This document shows positions 23,501 through 29,790 of a stretch of DNA of 45,026 nt, one piece after another. A program made the translations under genes and the position numbers. Source of the stretch: Planctomycetota bacterium (lineage in GTDB: Bacteria > Planctomycetota > UBA8742 > JACQVU01 > JANLHZ01); contig JANLHZ010000221.1 of NCBI GenBank assembly GCA_024653775.1, forward strand, positions 1-45,026, given 5' to 3'. Every line of letters starts with the position of its first letter. Within the stretch, counting starts at the first letter, position 1. The notes under the pieces are model-generated. The model was not told where the DNA came from. It worked only from the letters and a program-made list of their open reading frames with translations, and made no database searches.

Positions 23501-26135
23501 ACAGGAACGTATGCAGAATTCCCGCGGGACTGCTCGCGAGGTTCGCGATTCCGTCGCCTCCCGCAAACGCGGTCGCGGGGAAGAATGATGCGCCTCCGTC
23601 CATAGAGAACAGAACCTCGATGCTGACGCTGTGACTCTCGGAATCAGAGAGCAGATAGCCGATGCCGACGTTTCCGCTCGCTATGTCCGCGGGCTGCGTG
23701 ATCGACACCCCCGGCGCGGAGTTGTTGTTCACCGCGAATGAAACCGTCGTCGACGCAAGCCCCGCGCCGTTGACGTCCGACGGCGTGAATCTCATCTGCA
23801 CCGTCGGCCTCGATGAGTTACCGATGTCCGCGTTCGTGTCCCAGCGGAAAATGTAGGTTTCGCCGGGGAATATCGACGCGCTCGCGAGATTCTGGGTGCC
23901 GTCGCTTCCTTCGATCGACTCGGTCGCGTGCGTGAAAAAGTTCCCGCCGTCGATGGAGTATTCGACAAGCACATTCGCGGGATGGTTCTCGGAGTCGAAG
24001 AGCCTGAAAGTCACGGGCACGTCGCCGGTGAAGATTCCCTTCTGCGGAACGAGCGTCACCACCGGAGGTTTCCCGACCGCCGCGTAGTCGGTGTTGTCCA
24101 CCGCGAAAGGCGCGGTGATCGCGCTCTGACCGACAAGCGTGTCCTTCGGCGTGATTTTGAGCATCACGCTCGCCACCGGCTCGAGTCCGACGTCGAACGA
24201 ACTCCAGACGACCTCGTGCGATGTGCCCATAGGCGAAGCCTGCAAGCCGAGGATGCCGTCGCCGCCGGAACCGAAGCTCGCGAGAGTCCAGGTCACGCCA
24301 GAATCGGTGCTGTACTCGACCTGGAGAATGCTGACTGTGTCGCTTTCCATATCGATGAGGTTGTACGCGAGCGTTACGAATCCGCTCTGCGTGCCCGAAA
24401 TCTGCGCCGAAATGATCGCGATCGGCGCGGTCGAGTTGTCAACGGAGAACCCGCCCGTAATCACCGGATTTCCGGCAAGCTGCGATTTTTCACCCGCCTC
24501 GATCTCGACCGGCGTGAACCGCAGAAACACCTGCGAAACCCGGTTCGCGCCGAGGTCGCTTAAGCTGTCCCACACGAAAATTCCGAACTCGCCGGGGCCG
24601 ACGTTCGACGTTTCGAGATTCGAAACTCCGCTGCTGAGCGAATCTTCGGACTCCGTCGCGATGGCCCACTCCTCGTCCGCGATTCGATATTCGACGAGAA
24701 GATTCACGTAATCGCCCGCGGAATCGAAAAGCGCGTACGGAATCGTCTTGTCGTGGCGGACTGTCGACTCTCCGAGACTCGCGAGCAGCGCGATCCGCGG
24801 CGCTTCGTTGTTGTCGATCGTTATCGAGGTCGAAATTCGCGGCTCGCCCGTGTTTCTTGCGTCGCCCGGTGTCACTCGCAGCCTGACGCCGGCGAGATTC
24901 GCCTCGCCTACGTCCGCGACCGAGTTCCAGAGAAACGTGTGCGACGCTCCTTCCGGGGAAGTTTCGAGATTCATCGTGCCGCCACCGGCTTCGATTCGCC
25001 TTGTCGCGGGGCGGAAAATTTCGCCGTCGGTCGTGTACTCGACCAGGACCGACGCGGGATGGCTCATCGAGTCGCGCAGTGTGTAGCCAAGCAGCACGTC
25101 GCCCGAAGCCTGCATCGGAACCGCGTCCAGCGTTACGCTCGGCGGCGTGTTGTTCGTAACCGATATCGGCAGCGACGTCGCCGAAGTCCCTTGTTTCGAA
25201 TCGAACGGCGTGATCCGGAAAACCACGCCGTCGTACGTCGATTCGCCTAGGTCGGATATAGCGCTCCAGACGAACGTGTGCGCCACGCCAGCGGGACTCG
25301 TCGCAAGATCGAAGGTTCCTTCTGACAAAGCGCTTCCGGACTCCGTCATTGGATTTTCGGCTGAATTGCTGAAAATCTTGCCGCCGTCGAGAGAATACTG
25401 GACGACGATGTTCACCGGCTCCGAACTCGAATCCGAGACAACGAACCCGATGCTGACGTCGCCTGAAACCGTTGTCGACGGGAACGCGGAAATTGCCGCC
25501 GACGGGACGTCGTTGTTGTCTACAATAATCGGACCGTACTCGGCGCTGCCCTGCGAAACGTCGTCCGCGAAACGGATTCTCAGCAGGACCGAGATTCCCT
25601 GCGCGCCGGGAAGATCGACTCCGGACTGCCACGTGAAGCGATGCAAAGTTCCTCCGGATGAGCTTGTAAGATCGTTCGCGCCCTCCGATAGCGGTAATCC
25701 GGGAAGCTCCGTCATTCCGTCGAATGTCGTTCCGGTGGTTGAATATTCGAATGCGAGATTTCGCGTCGCGGAATCCGGATCGCTCAGAGTGTATGCGATG
25801 TGTATGTCGCCGCTGTGGCTCGAAGCTCCCGGCGTCGCTCCGCTGATCACTGTGATAAAACGAACCTGCGGAGCCTGATTCTGATTTCCCGTCTGCGACT
25901 CCGGCGAAGTCGCTTCCGGATCATCGATACCAGGCGCCCCCGGTGAACCGGAACCGACCTCCGGATTGTTCGTTTTATCGTCGCCTTCGAGAGTCGACGT
26001 CGCGATCGCCTGCGCGGGAGAGGTCCGCTTTTTTTTCCCGGACAAGGCTTCGATTCCAAGGTACGTCGCGATGAAACATCCGGAGCACTCAACCGATATT
26101 GCCAGCAAAATTATGATAGTTATATATTTTTTCAT
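14523..26135 (-). CDS. Giant multi-repeat surface protein (about 3,870 aa)
   Basis: Probably an exported cell-surface protein for adhesion or matrix formation. The start is ATG 26135, with GGAGAAAGG upstream; a GTG at 26174 is less likely. It begins MKKYITIIILLAISVECSGC, a signal with a weak lipobox. Then come ten Ig-like repeats of about 118 residues (25.89-22.35 kb; SDSESHP...VEYSxDGG...SSPxGxxHTFVWNS...FxVDNN), and eighteen repeats of about 97 residues like Kre9/KNH units (22.35-17.08 kb; TSPNGGEFxSGG...TxETNK...DYTTDG...PDDGS...FRIRVTATD). Seven FG-GAP/VCBS repeats with DxDxDGDxD calcium-type loops follow (about 17.07-15.98 kb), then an UnbV/ASPIC-like domain, a TIG/IPT domain (15.67-15.42 kb), and a glycine-rich tail ending CFPAASVGAVQ. 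No sortase, PEP-CTERM or type IX signal is visible. It lies 57 bases after the pseudo-caspase gene, same strand. Confidence 0.93.
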   Translation of the reverse strand: MKKYITIIILLAISVECSGCFIATYLGIEALSGKKKRTSPAQAIATSTLEGDDKTNNPEVGSGSPGAPGIDDPEATSPESQTGNQNQAPQVRFITVISGATPGASSHSGDIHIAYTLSDPDSATRNLAFEYSTTGTTFDGMTELPGLPLSEGANDLTSSSGGTLHRFTWQSGVDLPGAQGISVLLRIRFADDVSQGSAEYGPIIVDNNDVPSAAISAFPSTTVSGDVSIGFVVSDSSSEPVNIVVQYSLDGGKIFSNSAENPMTESGSALSEGTFDLATSPAGVAHTFVWSAISDLGESTYDGVVFRITPFDSKQGTSATSLPISVTNNTPPSVTLDAVPMQASGDVLLGYTLRDSMSHPASVLVEYTTDGEIFRPATRRIEAGGGTMNLETSPEGASHTFLWNSVADVGEANLAGVRLRVTPGDARNTGEPRISTSITIDNNEAPRIALLASLGESTVRHDKTIPYALFDSAGDYVNLLVEYRIADEEWAIATESEDSLSSGVSNLETSNVGPGEFGIFVWDSLSDLGANRVSQVFLRFTPVEIEAGEKSQLAGNPVITGGFSVDNSTAPIAIISAQISGTQSGFVTLAYNLIDMESDTVSILQVEYSTDSGVTWTLASFGSGGDGILGLQASPMGTSHEVVWSSFDVGLEPVASVMLKITPKDTLVGQSAITAPFAVDNTDYAAVGKPPVVTLVPQKGIFTGDVPVTFRLFDSENHPANVLVEYSIDGGNFFTHATESIEGSDGTQNLASASIFPGETYIFRWDTNADIGNSSRPTVQMRFTPSDVNGAGLASTTVSFAVNNNSAPGVSITQPADIASGNVGIGYLLSDSESHSVSIEVLFSMDGGASFFPATAFAGGDGIANLASSPAGILHTFLWNSMADIGGVRNENARVRIIPSDNSGVGTEDSTMNFTVDNNGAPGVVLETIADDQRADVFLYYELSDSNADPASIFVEFSIDGGVTFGAATESTHPASEGASGLGTASSGFSHVFVWDSFADAPSKVTAAVLRLTPSDAGGIGESKTTNAFAIDNSLAPEIEIDDPAGVQQLTVSLTYRLFDAESHDCQVLAEYSTDAGVNYSLAAMGAGGDGVANLASSPSGVTHTFVWNSAQIGPIASGNVRLRIRPSDSQSGEYAETSNFSVDNTAGALNSSPSASVESIAGLQSGDVLVAFDLFDVDGHFINLQVQYRGGSAGGAWKAATVSGQTIGLAPAAGYSLVWKSGSDQPNVEASDLEVRVIPSDAATGAASGTGTFSIDNSAPVVTLTSPSGGGFIAGGQTLAISWNSAEANKNAVDIEYTTNGVNYIALQTGTPDDGAHTITVPALNTSAFRLRVTATDLAGNSGVDVMDQTMTVDSTPPVVSVTSPSGGEIISGGASFQVTWTTSEANRDVASIEYTVDGSTFVALVASTADDGSETVTIPALNTSSMAIRVTATDKVGKTHSDISAGAFTVDSTAPVVTLVSPSGGEILRGGDPLTVTWSTADANANAVSIDYTTNGVAFVSLASSIDDDGEETVIVPSINSPSFKIRVTATDKAMRSGIGGSNSGIVVDSSPPVVTVTSPAGGEFISGAGALNVTWTSVESNKGLVDIHYTTDGISYVLLSAGTPDDGATVVTVPSLGTSTFRIRVTATDDAGFSGSDLSGGPLTIDAANPAVVVTYPAGGEFLSGGSTATILWTVTETNRDVASIEYSSDGATYLALLAPTDDDGSESVTLPALNSGTVRIRVTVTDKAGRSASDLSDADFAIDSTSPAVSVTSPNGGEFLRGGDPFIVTWTSVDANPDAAKIEYTTNGVTFTTLLSSTEDDGSEIVTIPSLNVSTFRIRVTVTDKAGRAGSDTSDAALTIDSLAPTITVTSPAGGEFLRGGDPFIVTWSTTDNNKDVVNIDYTTDGLAYTNLASGISDDGSETVTLPALNVSTFRIRVTATDSAGYSAADISDSPSTLDSVDPSVIVTSPNGGEFLSGGAAYTIAWTSTDSNKDIASIDYTVDGTNYVSVIAFAADDGSEIVTMPALNVSTFRIRVTVTDKAGRTGAGVSNANLTIDSANPAVVLTSPSGGEYIQGGATFEVTWSNSETNKSVASIDYTTDGVVFVSLASSVPDDGSEFVTIPALNTSAARLRVTVSDKVGRTSSDMSDSPLSVDSIPPVVLVTSPNGGEFISGGTALSVAWTSTETNKDRVNIEYTTDGVTYASLASSVADDGAESVTVPTLNSSTFRIRVTAIDLAGLSSSDIGNSPSTVDSADPSVVVTSPAGGEFISGGSTFQVAWTSTETNKDVVQIAYTTDDATFIDLIASTPDDGTENVTIPSLNVANFKIRVTAIDKAGRSSSDLSDSGCTIDSTAPVVTLTSPNGGEYIAGGTIYSVTWNSVETNKNTVSIDFATNGTVFTNLISGASDDGSESVTIPFIESSSFRIRVTATDKVGRTESDQSDGTLTIDSAAPVLALDFPAGGEFIAGGTAINVVWNSTENNKGTVNIDYTTDGIVYTSLDSGTPDDGSQIVTVPSLNSGTFRIRVTAFDLAGKSSNVIQSLPATIDSIAPTIDLLYPNGGEYLSGGSSLIVTWASVDANKGTVLIEYTTDVVAFTTVASTPDDGSHTFTLPSLDLATFRIRITATDKAALSASDLSDGPCSIDSTAPVVTVTSPNGGEFISGGSGYLVTWNCVETNKGTVSIEYTLNGSAFTSLLSSTPDDGSEVVVMPSIDSATFEIRVAAADLASRSGADVSNAGATIDSTNPIATVISPNGGEILAGGSALLVTWASAETNKSTVDIDYTTDGLVYVSLASGTADDGSHSVTVPALDTSSFRIRITATDLVGRTGVDHGGSWSAVDSTAPAVTVTSPNGGEYFGGGNVETITWDVSDANRNVVSIAYTTDGFTFFTLAASTADDGSHAVTIPSIDSSTLRIRVTATDGAGLSGSDLSDATLTIDSTGPIVTVTSPNGGETFLADGAHQIRWTTTEAAPDVVTIEYSTDGFAADVNALASGISDSGSYLWDPVANLTSSTVTIRVTATDLAGQSGSDESNADFTIDGLVFVDQSAGAGLGSLLDTRGASWADYDLDGDIDLMVTTSAADLLYQNNGNSTFTEVAASRGVTGSADGYGAVFVDFDLDGDTDIYVCNHGQDFLYENDGSANFVNVATVKGIVEAQDSYAAAWADFDGDWDLDFYLAGDGVDYLFINDGAGNFTDFAAARGMTASLSSRDAAWIDFNRDGYVDLFVATTTADLLYQNDGAGSFTEVASLSGISGSVDSRSAAVGDFNNDGWMDIFVSTGSGANRLYKNVGGTFVLAAAGVESGAACSGVAWGDYDNDGDLDLFVGTDANAEALLYLNEGNESFTEVHSNLGMNQLRTHTGGSAFADFDGDGDLDIYVACGAGSADVLYENPGFGGGFVKVNLITDFNGDATDSFIANDVHALGALLEVDLDNNGDFSDGTVIYKVAGSGSGWLGQQPASALVGIGASNPVGVRATFADGSRVTQLGVVTGSTITLRDDASAPAPTITSITDSYDSTGGGKTVTIRGYGFHPNSAVTIGGNNANETYVSAVELSVVVPNGTLGYRDVVVTNPGAQSFTLTGGFFYTSISGGTGANGAFDSTTYVSGAIAGVTKTGSDPYVVTVDTSAVSTLNFTSFVLREGDTLTATGNSELTIRATLSVTINGYLDLAGESGGTPAAGVGVAGGGNGGNGGSNSNGSGGSGNGSGNGANQKDDGGGGGGFGSDGTDGEGGGGGNGGNANGSATFGSGIRAGSGGGGGGGELATTGGGGGAGGGGIRITSIGSIVIGFAGAIDCDGGNGGNASGTLDGGGGGGGSGGGIWMQAANIVIDSASTNALSADGGKNGLDANNGNIGGDGGVGRIRLEDLDGVVTGSSTRCFPAASVGAVQ
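17080..22360 (-). repeat. Eighteen tandem coding repeats of about 291 bp
   Basis: Block B of the giant gene: eighteen units of about 97 codons, each starting PxVxVTSPxGGE and ending in a TATDxAGxSxSDxSD-like stretch followed by xDSxxP. Units are close enough in DNA (the codons for TSTETNKD and FRIRVT recur with few changes) that unequal recombination could change their number. Confidence 0.88.
22360..25890 (-). repeat. Ten tandem coding repeats of about 353 bp
   Basis: Block A of the giant gene: ten units of about 118 codons with the core SLDGGxxFxxA, LASSPxGxxHTFVWNS, LRxxPSDxxG and xVDNN. They are more divergent than block B and form a distinct Ig-like type. Confidence 0.85.
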
Positions 26136-26192
26136 CGTTTCTGCCTTTCTCCAGCCTGAAAGACGATCCTTCACAAAAGTGAATATTCGTCG

Positions 26193-27779
26193 CTAATTCC
26201 CGGCTGCCGTCAGCATTTCCGGTTTTTGAATTCTATTTCGTACTAGTTGAAACTTCTGTACACGCTCCGAGACTTCTGAGAAGACTTCTTCGGAAGCGAT
26301 TGATTCTATATTTTCCACCGGCTGAGCCGTTAGAAAACGCGTGAATACGCCAAGTTCGGAATTTTCGTCGCAGTCGGCCTTCTGATTTCTGCCCGCCGCG
26401 AACATTGCGCGGAATTCAGTAGCATTGAATCCGACGAACTCTGGAAAAGCCGTCTGCGATTTCGAATCGTCGAATTCAAAAAAATCGATATCGAAAACAA
26501 CTATCAATCTACGAATTGATAGTTCCCTGAACGCGCCAAATAAATACTCTAGACTGATTACTTCATCTTTCTCGGAATTCGCACTATCGACGACCCTTAT
26601 AAGAAAATGCTTCCAATCAAGTTCATAATTGCTTTCGGGTTTGAAGATGAAGCCGTCAGTCGATATGTACACGATGAGTTCGTCGTTATTCCTTATCCTT
26701 TCGGCCACGTCTTTGACGCTCTTCCTTACGTTTCTCCCGGTTGCTTCGCCTCCGGTCAGAAGTACGGACGTGTACGGAGGCCGGCTTTCATCGATCCGAG
26801 CGTTTCTATGGGAATCGACGAATCGACTGAACTCTTCCGCGCTACGGCTGGAAAATTCACTAGTATCGTTTTCATGGTCGGACGCAACGAATGCGGGACC
26901 GATGCATATTGAAAACAGTTGAGATTCATTATTATAGTTCTCTAGAATTACATTTCTGTCGTTCCATATTTTTGAAGTCGCTTCAATTACGGCGCATCTG
27001 AAAACACGGGGAGCTAGAAACGACTCGATTCGTTGCCAGTTTTTCATTTCCATTTCCCCTCGAATAAGAAGCAGATTCGACGCGTTGAATCCTCGCTCGA
27101 TGTCCGAAAATCTGGCCACATCCATCGCGGTGAGTACCGCGCTCCAGAACTGACTTCCGGTTCTTACGCACTCGAGCGCTACTTCGAATTCGATAGTAAG
27201 ACTATAGTTTTCCTTCGGTATGAATAGTCCGCCCGCAAGGGAAACTCCCCAGAGAAGTCCGCTCCAGATAGTCTGCGGAACGTCGACTCCTTCGTACCTG
27301 AGACTATAGCCGTTTACGCGGAGTCTTAGCACTACGTCCCGGTTTTCGCGCCAACTCGCCTCCATCGGATTCGAACCTTCAGCCGAAGTTTTCAGGTCAG
27401 CTCCGGCGAATAATTCGGACTTCTGAAGCTCGCTCATAATCTGAGTTTCGAACTGCGATCTGGCGAGCGGCCAGTCGATTCCGTCCGCGTCCATGTAGTT
27501 TATTTCGCCAGACAGGTTCGAATTTTCTTCCCCATCGATCTTCTCGAACGATCCGGATTTACTATTCTGAGGCGATAAACCTAAATTCACGTCCGGGTTG
27601 TTATCATAGGCGAACACCACGTTTACGGGAGATTCGAACAGTGGTTCATCCCAGGTTTTTATGGTCTGAAACTCGTCATCATCCTGGATGCCCGGCAGGT
27701 TCGTGGCGCAGGCCGAGGAAAGCATCGCAGAAGCGAGGACAGTCAGTTTGGCACCAATGCTTGTTGCTTCGTTCTTCAT
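26193..27779 (-). CDS. Lipoprotein with inactive caspase-like (C14) domain
   Basis: The 528-residue protein has a lipoprotein-type signal (VLASAMLSSAC, Cys24). Residues 45-260 have alternating strands and FETQIMSELQKSELFAGADL, like many envelope lipoproteins. Residues 287-510 follow the caspase/C14 plan: strand LFSICIGPAF; SAEEFSRFV; VLLTGGEATGRNVRKSV; NDELIVYISTDGF; SLEYLFGAFREL; LIVVFDIDFFE; MFAAGRNQKADCDENSELGVFTRFL. The catalytic His of SGHG is Asp375 (STDG) and the catalytic Cys of DxC is Asp432 (DID), so a peptidase activity is unlikely. It may bind or scaffold. GGAG lies about 8 bases upstream. The giant surface-protein gene follows after 57 bases, so they probably form one operon. The fold call is pattern reading, not a search result. 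Confidence 0.72.
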   Translation of the reverse strand: MKNEATSIGAKLTVLASAMLSSACATNLPGIQDDDEFQTIKTWDEPLFESPVNVVFAYDNNPDVNLGLSPQNSKSGSFEKIDGEENSNLSGEINYMDADGIDWPLARSQFETQIMSELQKSELFAGADLKTSAEGSNPMEASWRENRDVVLRLRVNGYSLRYEGVDVPQTIWSGLLWGVSLAGGLFIPKENYSLTIEFEVALECVRTGSQFWSAVLTAMDVARFSDIERGFNASNLLLIRGEMEMKNWQRIESFLAPRVFRCAVIEATSKIWNDRNVILENYNNESQLFSICIGPAFVASDHENDTSEFSSRSAEEFSRFVDSHRNARIDESRPPYTSVLLTGGEATGRNVRKSVKDVAERIRNNDELIVYISTDGFIFKPESNYELDWKHFLIRVVDSANSEKDEVISLEYLFGAFRELSIRRLIVVFDIDFFEFDDSKSQTAFPEFVGFNATEFRAMFAAGRNQKADCDENSELGVFTRFLTAQPVENIESIASEEVFSEVSERVQKFQLVRNRIQKPEMLTAAGN

Positions 27780-28002
27780 CTCAGGTTCTCCGTTCTTTCT
27801 GTTCTCGCTGCGACCTTTTCCTTACCTTACAACTATCTATACCTTTGCAATTCTATCCCTGAACGGAGCGATAAAGTAAAAACAGACCTATTGTGAATTC
27901 ACACCACCCATCGAATTTGCACACTGAAAGTTTTGGGGGTAGAATACCGCCTCTGCACGTCACCGCGTGTGAAATATGTGCGGTTTTATATAAAGAAAAA
28001 GG

Positions 28003-28072
28003 TATCGGTTCGGCGAACCATTTTGTTTGGAACGTTTCAGGCGTTTCCTTTGCGTGGCACAGTCATCTTGAA
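28003..28072. repeat. 70-bp repeat, copy 1 (inverted relative to 41850-41919)
   Basis: The reverse complement of this stretch matches 41850-41919 at most positions (core TTTGGAACGTTTCAGGCG and TTTCCTTTGCGTGGCAC). Weaker similarity continues on both sides, and each copy has a GATTCAAATTTGAAT palindrome on the same relative side, so the full repeat is probably 200 bases or more. Confidence 0.8.
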
Positions 28073-28147
28073 AGTGAAATCGCGAACGAGACGTTTGTAT
28101 CGCCTGATTAAGCGAACTGACACAGCAAAAATGTCCTTTTGACATTT

Positions 28148-28204
28148 AATATTGCCACATACGATTCAAATTTGAATTAAATTTGAATCATACGCGGCAA
28201 TATT
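28148..28204. repeat. 57-bp AT-rich palindrome, copy 1
   Basis: AATATTGCC (28148-28156) pairs with GGCAATATT (28196-28204), and the inner GATTCAAATTT/AAATTTGAATC (28163-28189) pairs too. Shorter copies lie at 33584-33620 and 41734-41760. It has no T-run and lies between divergent promoter and 3' regions. It is either a mobile palindrome or a regulator site. Confidence 0.75.
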
Positions 28205-28229
28205 AACTTGCATTACGAAATATTATGAC

Positions 28230-28343
28230 TGTTCACGGGATAGATCGCAGTCTATAGCGGGAATCTGTTCGTGGTAGCTTGTAAGAGCATATTTTCGCGG
28301 TGTGGTGGATCAAAGAAACGCCTTACGGCGTCACTACGAACGC
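28230..28343. repeat. Composite repeat, copy A
   Basis: 28230-28304 matches 44951-45026 (TGTTCACGGG..GATCGCAGTCTATAGCGGG...GAGCATATTTTCGCGGTGTG) with few differences. It continues into an ACGCCTTACGGCGT hairpin and CACTACGAAC, the right half of the element at 14242-14296. This, the AT-rich palindrome and the 70-bp repeat fill the gap 27780-28395; no gene is supported there. Confidence 0.8.
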
Positions 28344-28395
28344 AAACTACCCCTGTGAACAGTTGTCGGAATTCTATCCGGGCGTTTTCGTTGAC

Positions 28396-29565
28396 TCAGA
28401 ACGTGTATGCGATTTCGAGCAGATACTGCACGTCTGTCCGCTCGATGCCCGGCGGCGGGTTCTTGTCATTTTGCCAGATTGTGGTAAAACCGATGCTCCA
28501 GTTCGCGTCGAAGCCGTAGAGCAGGGATGCCTCCAGGTACGTGAGGAGGTCCTTGCCGTTTTCGAGGCTCTTGACGAGTTCTCCGGTGAAGTTGAAAGTC
28601 AGATTCGAGAGGATGTTGAGCCTTAAATGCGACGCAGACGCCACCGCGGTGTACGTATCGTCCGGAGACCTTCTGCGGTCTTCGTCTGTAACGTTTAAAC
28701 CGAGTTCGAAGTCCAGCGAGGCAGTTTCGTTTTCGACGATCAGACATCCAAGGCCGAGAGTGATCTGACTGCGGAGATCGAGGTCGGCAAACTTGTCGGA
28801 AAGGAATTTCGTCTGGGCAAACACATAAGTCACGTCGCGATAGAAGAAATAGTCGTATTTCAGGCCGCCGGCGAATTTGCGCACGTCCTCGTCCCAGAGG
28901 TTCGTTGCGTCGTCCTTGGTCCTTCCCCAGAGCGCGAGCGCATCCGCGGACAGACGATCGTCAAGCCCCCTGCGGGAAAGGTCGAGCTTCGACTCGAGGC
29001 GCTGGGAATACCTGTTTCCGGCTATTGCGGAAAAGCCGAGGTTGAAATTTCCGACCCATAGCGGCTTGAAGTTGATCGCCTTGATGTCGCCTATACCCAG
29101 GTCGCTGGACTTCGCGTCAGCGCCGACGATTCGGAACTTGAACGGCTCGACGGTTTCGATGCTTCCGACGATGAGACTCCCGCTTTCGAGCCGGACTTCC
29201 TGATCCTTACCGGATTCGAGGGTTTCGATCTTGTCGAACGGAAACTCGAGTTCTCCCGCGAACGACGTCCCGAATCTCAGCTTGCCGAAGGTCATCGAGT
29301 TCAGGGTTCCGCGCAGCACGGTGCCGTCGGCAAACGTGACGCGGTCGAGTTCCGGTTCCGATACTTCTTCCTCGGCGGCGGAATCCTCGTCCTCCGAGGA
29401 TTCGTCCTCAGTCTCGTCGTTTTCCTCGGATGCGACTTCGTCAGCGGATTCGACGTTATCTTCCGCGGACGAACTTTCTCCAGATGATTCGGACTCGAGC
29501 GCCAGCGCGGCGCCGGGAACGGAAATTGCCATAAGGAGCGCAAATGAAACAGCAGCAAGTCTCAT
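28396..29565 (-). CDS. Outer-membrane beta-barrel protein, DUF481 family
   Basis: The 389-residue protein has a signal peptide (LAAVSFALLMAISVPGAALA, cleavage about 22) and then a strongly acidic, Ser/Glu/Asp-rich linker (about 23-72). A small strand-rich domain follows (RVTFADGTVLRGTLNSMTFGKLRFGTSFAGE, about 75-165), and then a beta-barrel to the C-terminus with alternating hydrophobic strands ending in YTF, the usual terminal aromatic of outer-membrane barrels. WVGNFNLGFSAIAGNRYSQRLE matches the start of DUF481 barrels. GAGG precedes the ATG. It stands alone on the minus strand, divergent from the RND transporter. Role unknown; the acidic linker may bind cations. Confidence 0.88.
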   Translation of the reverse strand: MRLAAVSFALLMAISVPGAALALESESSGESSSAEDNVESADEVASEENDETEDESSEDEDSAAEEEVSEPELDRVTFADGTVLRGTLNSMTFGKLRFGTSFAGELEFPFDKIETLESGKDQEVRLESGSLIVGSIETVEPFKFRIVGADAKSSDLGIGDIKAINFKPLWVGNFNLGFSAIAGNRYSQRLESKLDLSRRGLDDRLSADALALWGRTKDDATNLWDEDVRKFAGGLKYDYFFYRDVTYVFAQTKFLSDKFADLDLRSQITLGLGCLIVENETASLDFELGLNVTDEDRRRSPDDTYTAVASASHLRLNILSNLTFNFTGELVKSLENGKDLLTYLEASLLYGFDANWSIGFTTIWQNDKNPPPGIERTDVQYLLEIAYTF

Positions 29566-29614
29566 AAAAACCTCACGAAAACAATGATCTAATCTTTGGG
29601 AAAGTCGCCGCCCC

Positions 29615-29630
29615 GTGCGCGTTAGCGCAC
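29615..29630. repeat. Small hairpin, GTTA loop
   Basis: GTGCGC, GTTA, GCGCAC, followed by AAAGATAATCGGC. Compare 1552-1567: same loop and 3' flank, different stem. It lies in the intergenic region between the DUF481 and RND genes. Confidence 0.5.
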
Positions 29631-29687
29631 AAAGATAATCGGCCTACTGTGCTAAAAGTGGATTAGATATATAGTACGCGCGAACCC

Positions 29688-29736
29688 GGAATATTATTCC
29701 ATCGTCCTACGCGAATTTGGAATATATGAATGTTCC
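29688..29736. promoter_or_regulatory. Possible operator pair upstream of the RND gene
   Basis: GGAATA-T-TATTCC (29688-29700) is a perfect palindrome, and GGAAT...GTTCC (29719-29736) is a second spaced pair of the same half-sites. They lie 55-103 bases before the RND start. No regulator gene is adjacent. Confidence 0.35.
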
Positions 29737-29790
29737 TTTTGCGGGTCGAATCGAGTAGATTCGGGTTCAGTCAATCGCAGAGATTTACGG

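Noticed and set aside
17080-25890. Regular repeats considered as a possible CRISPR or satellite array
   Set aside because: Period of 291-353 bp within one open frame; these are protein-domain repeats.
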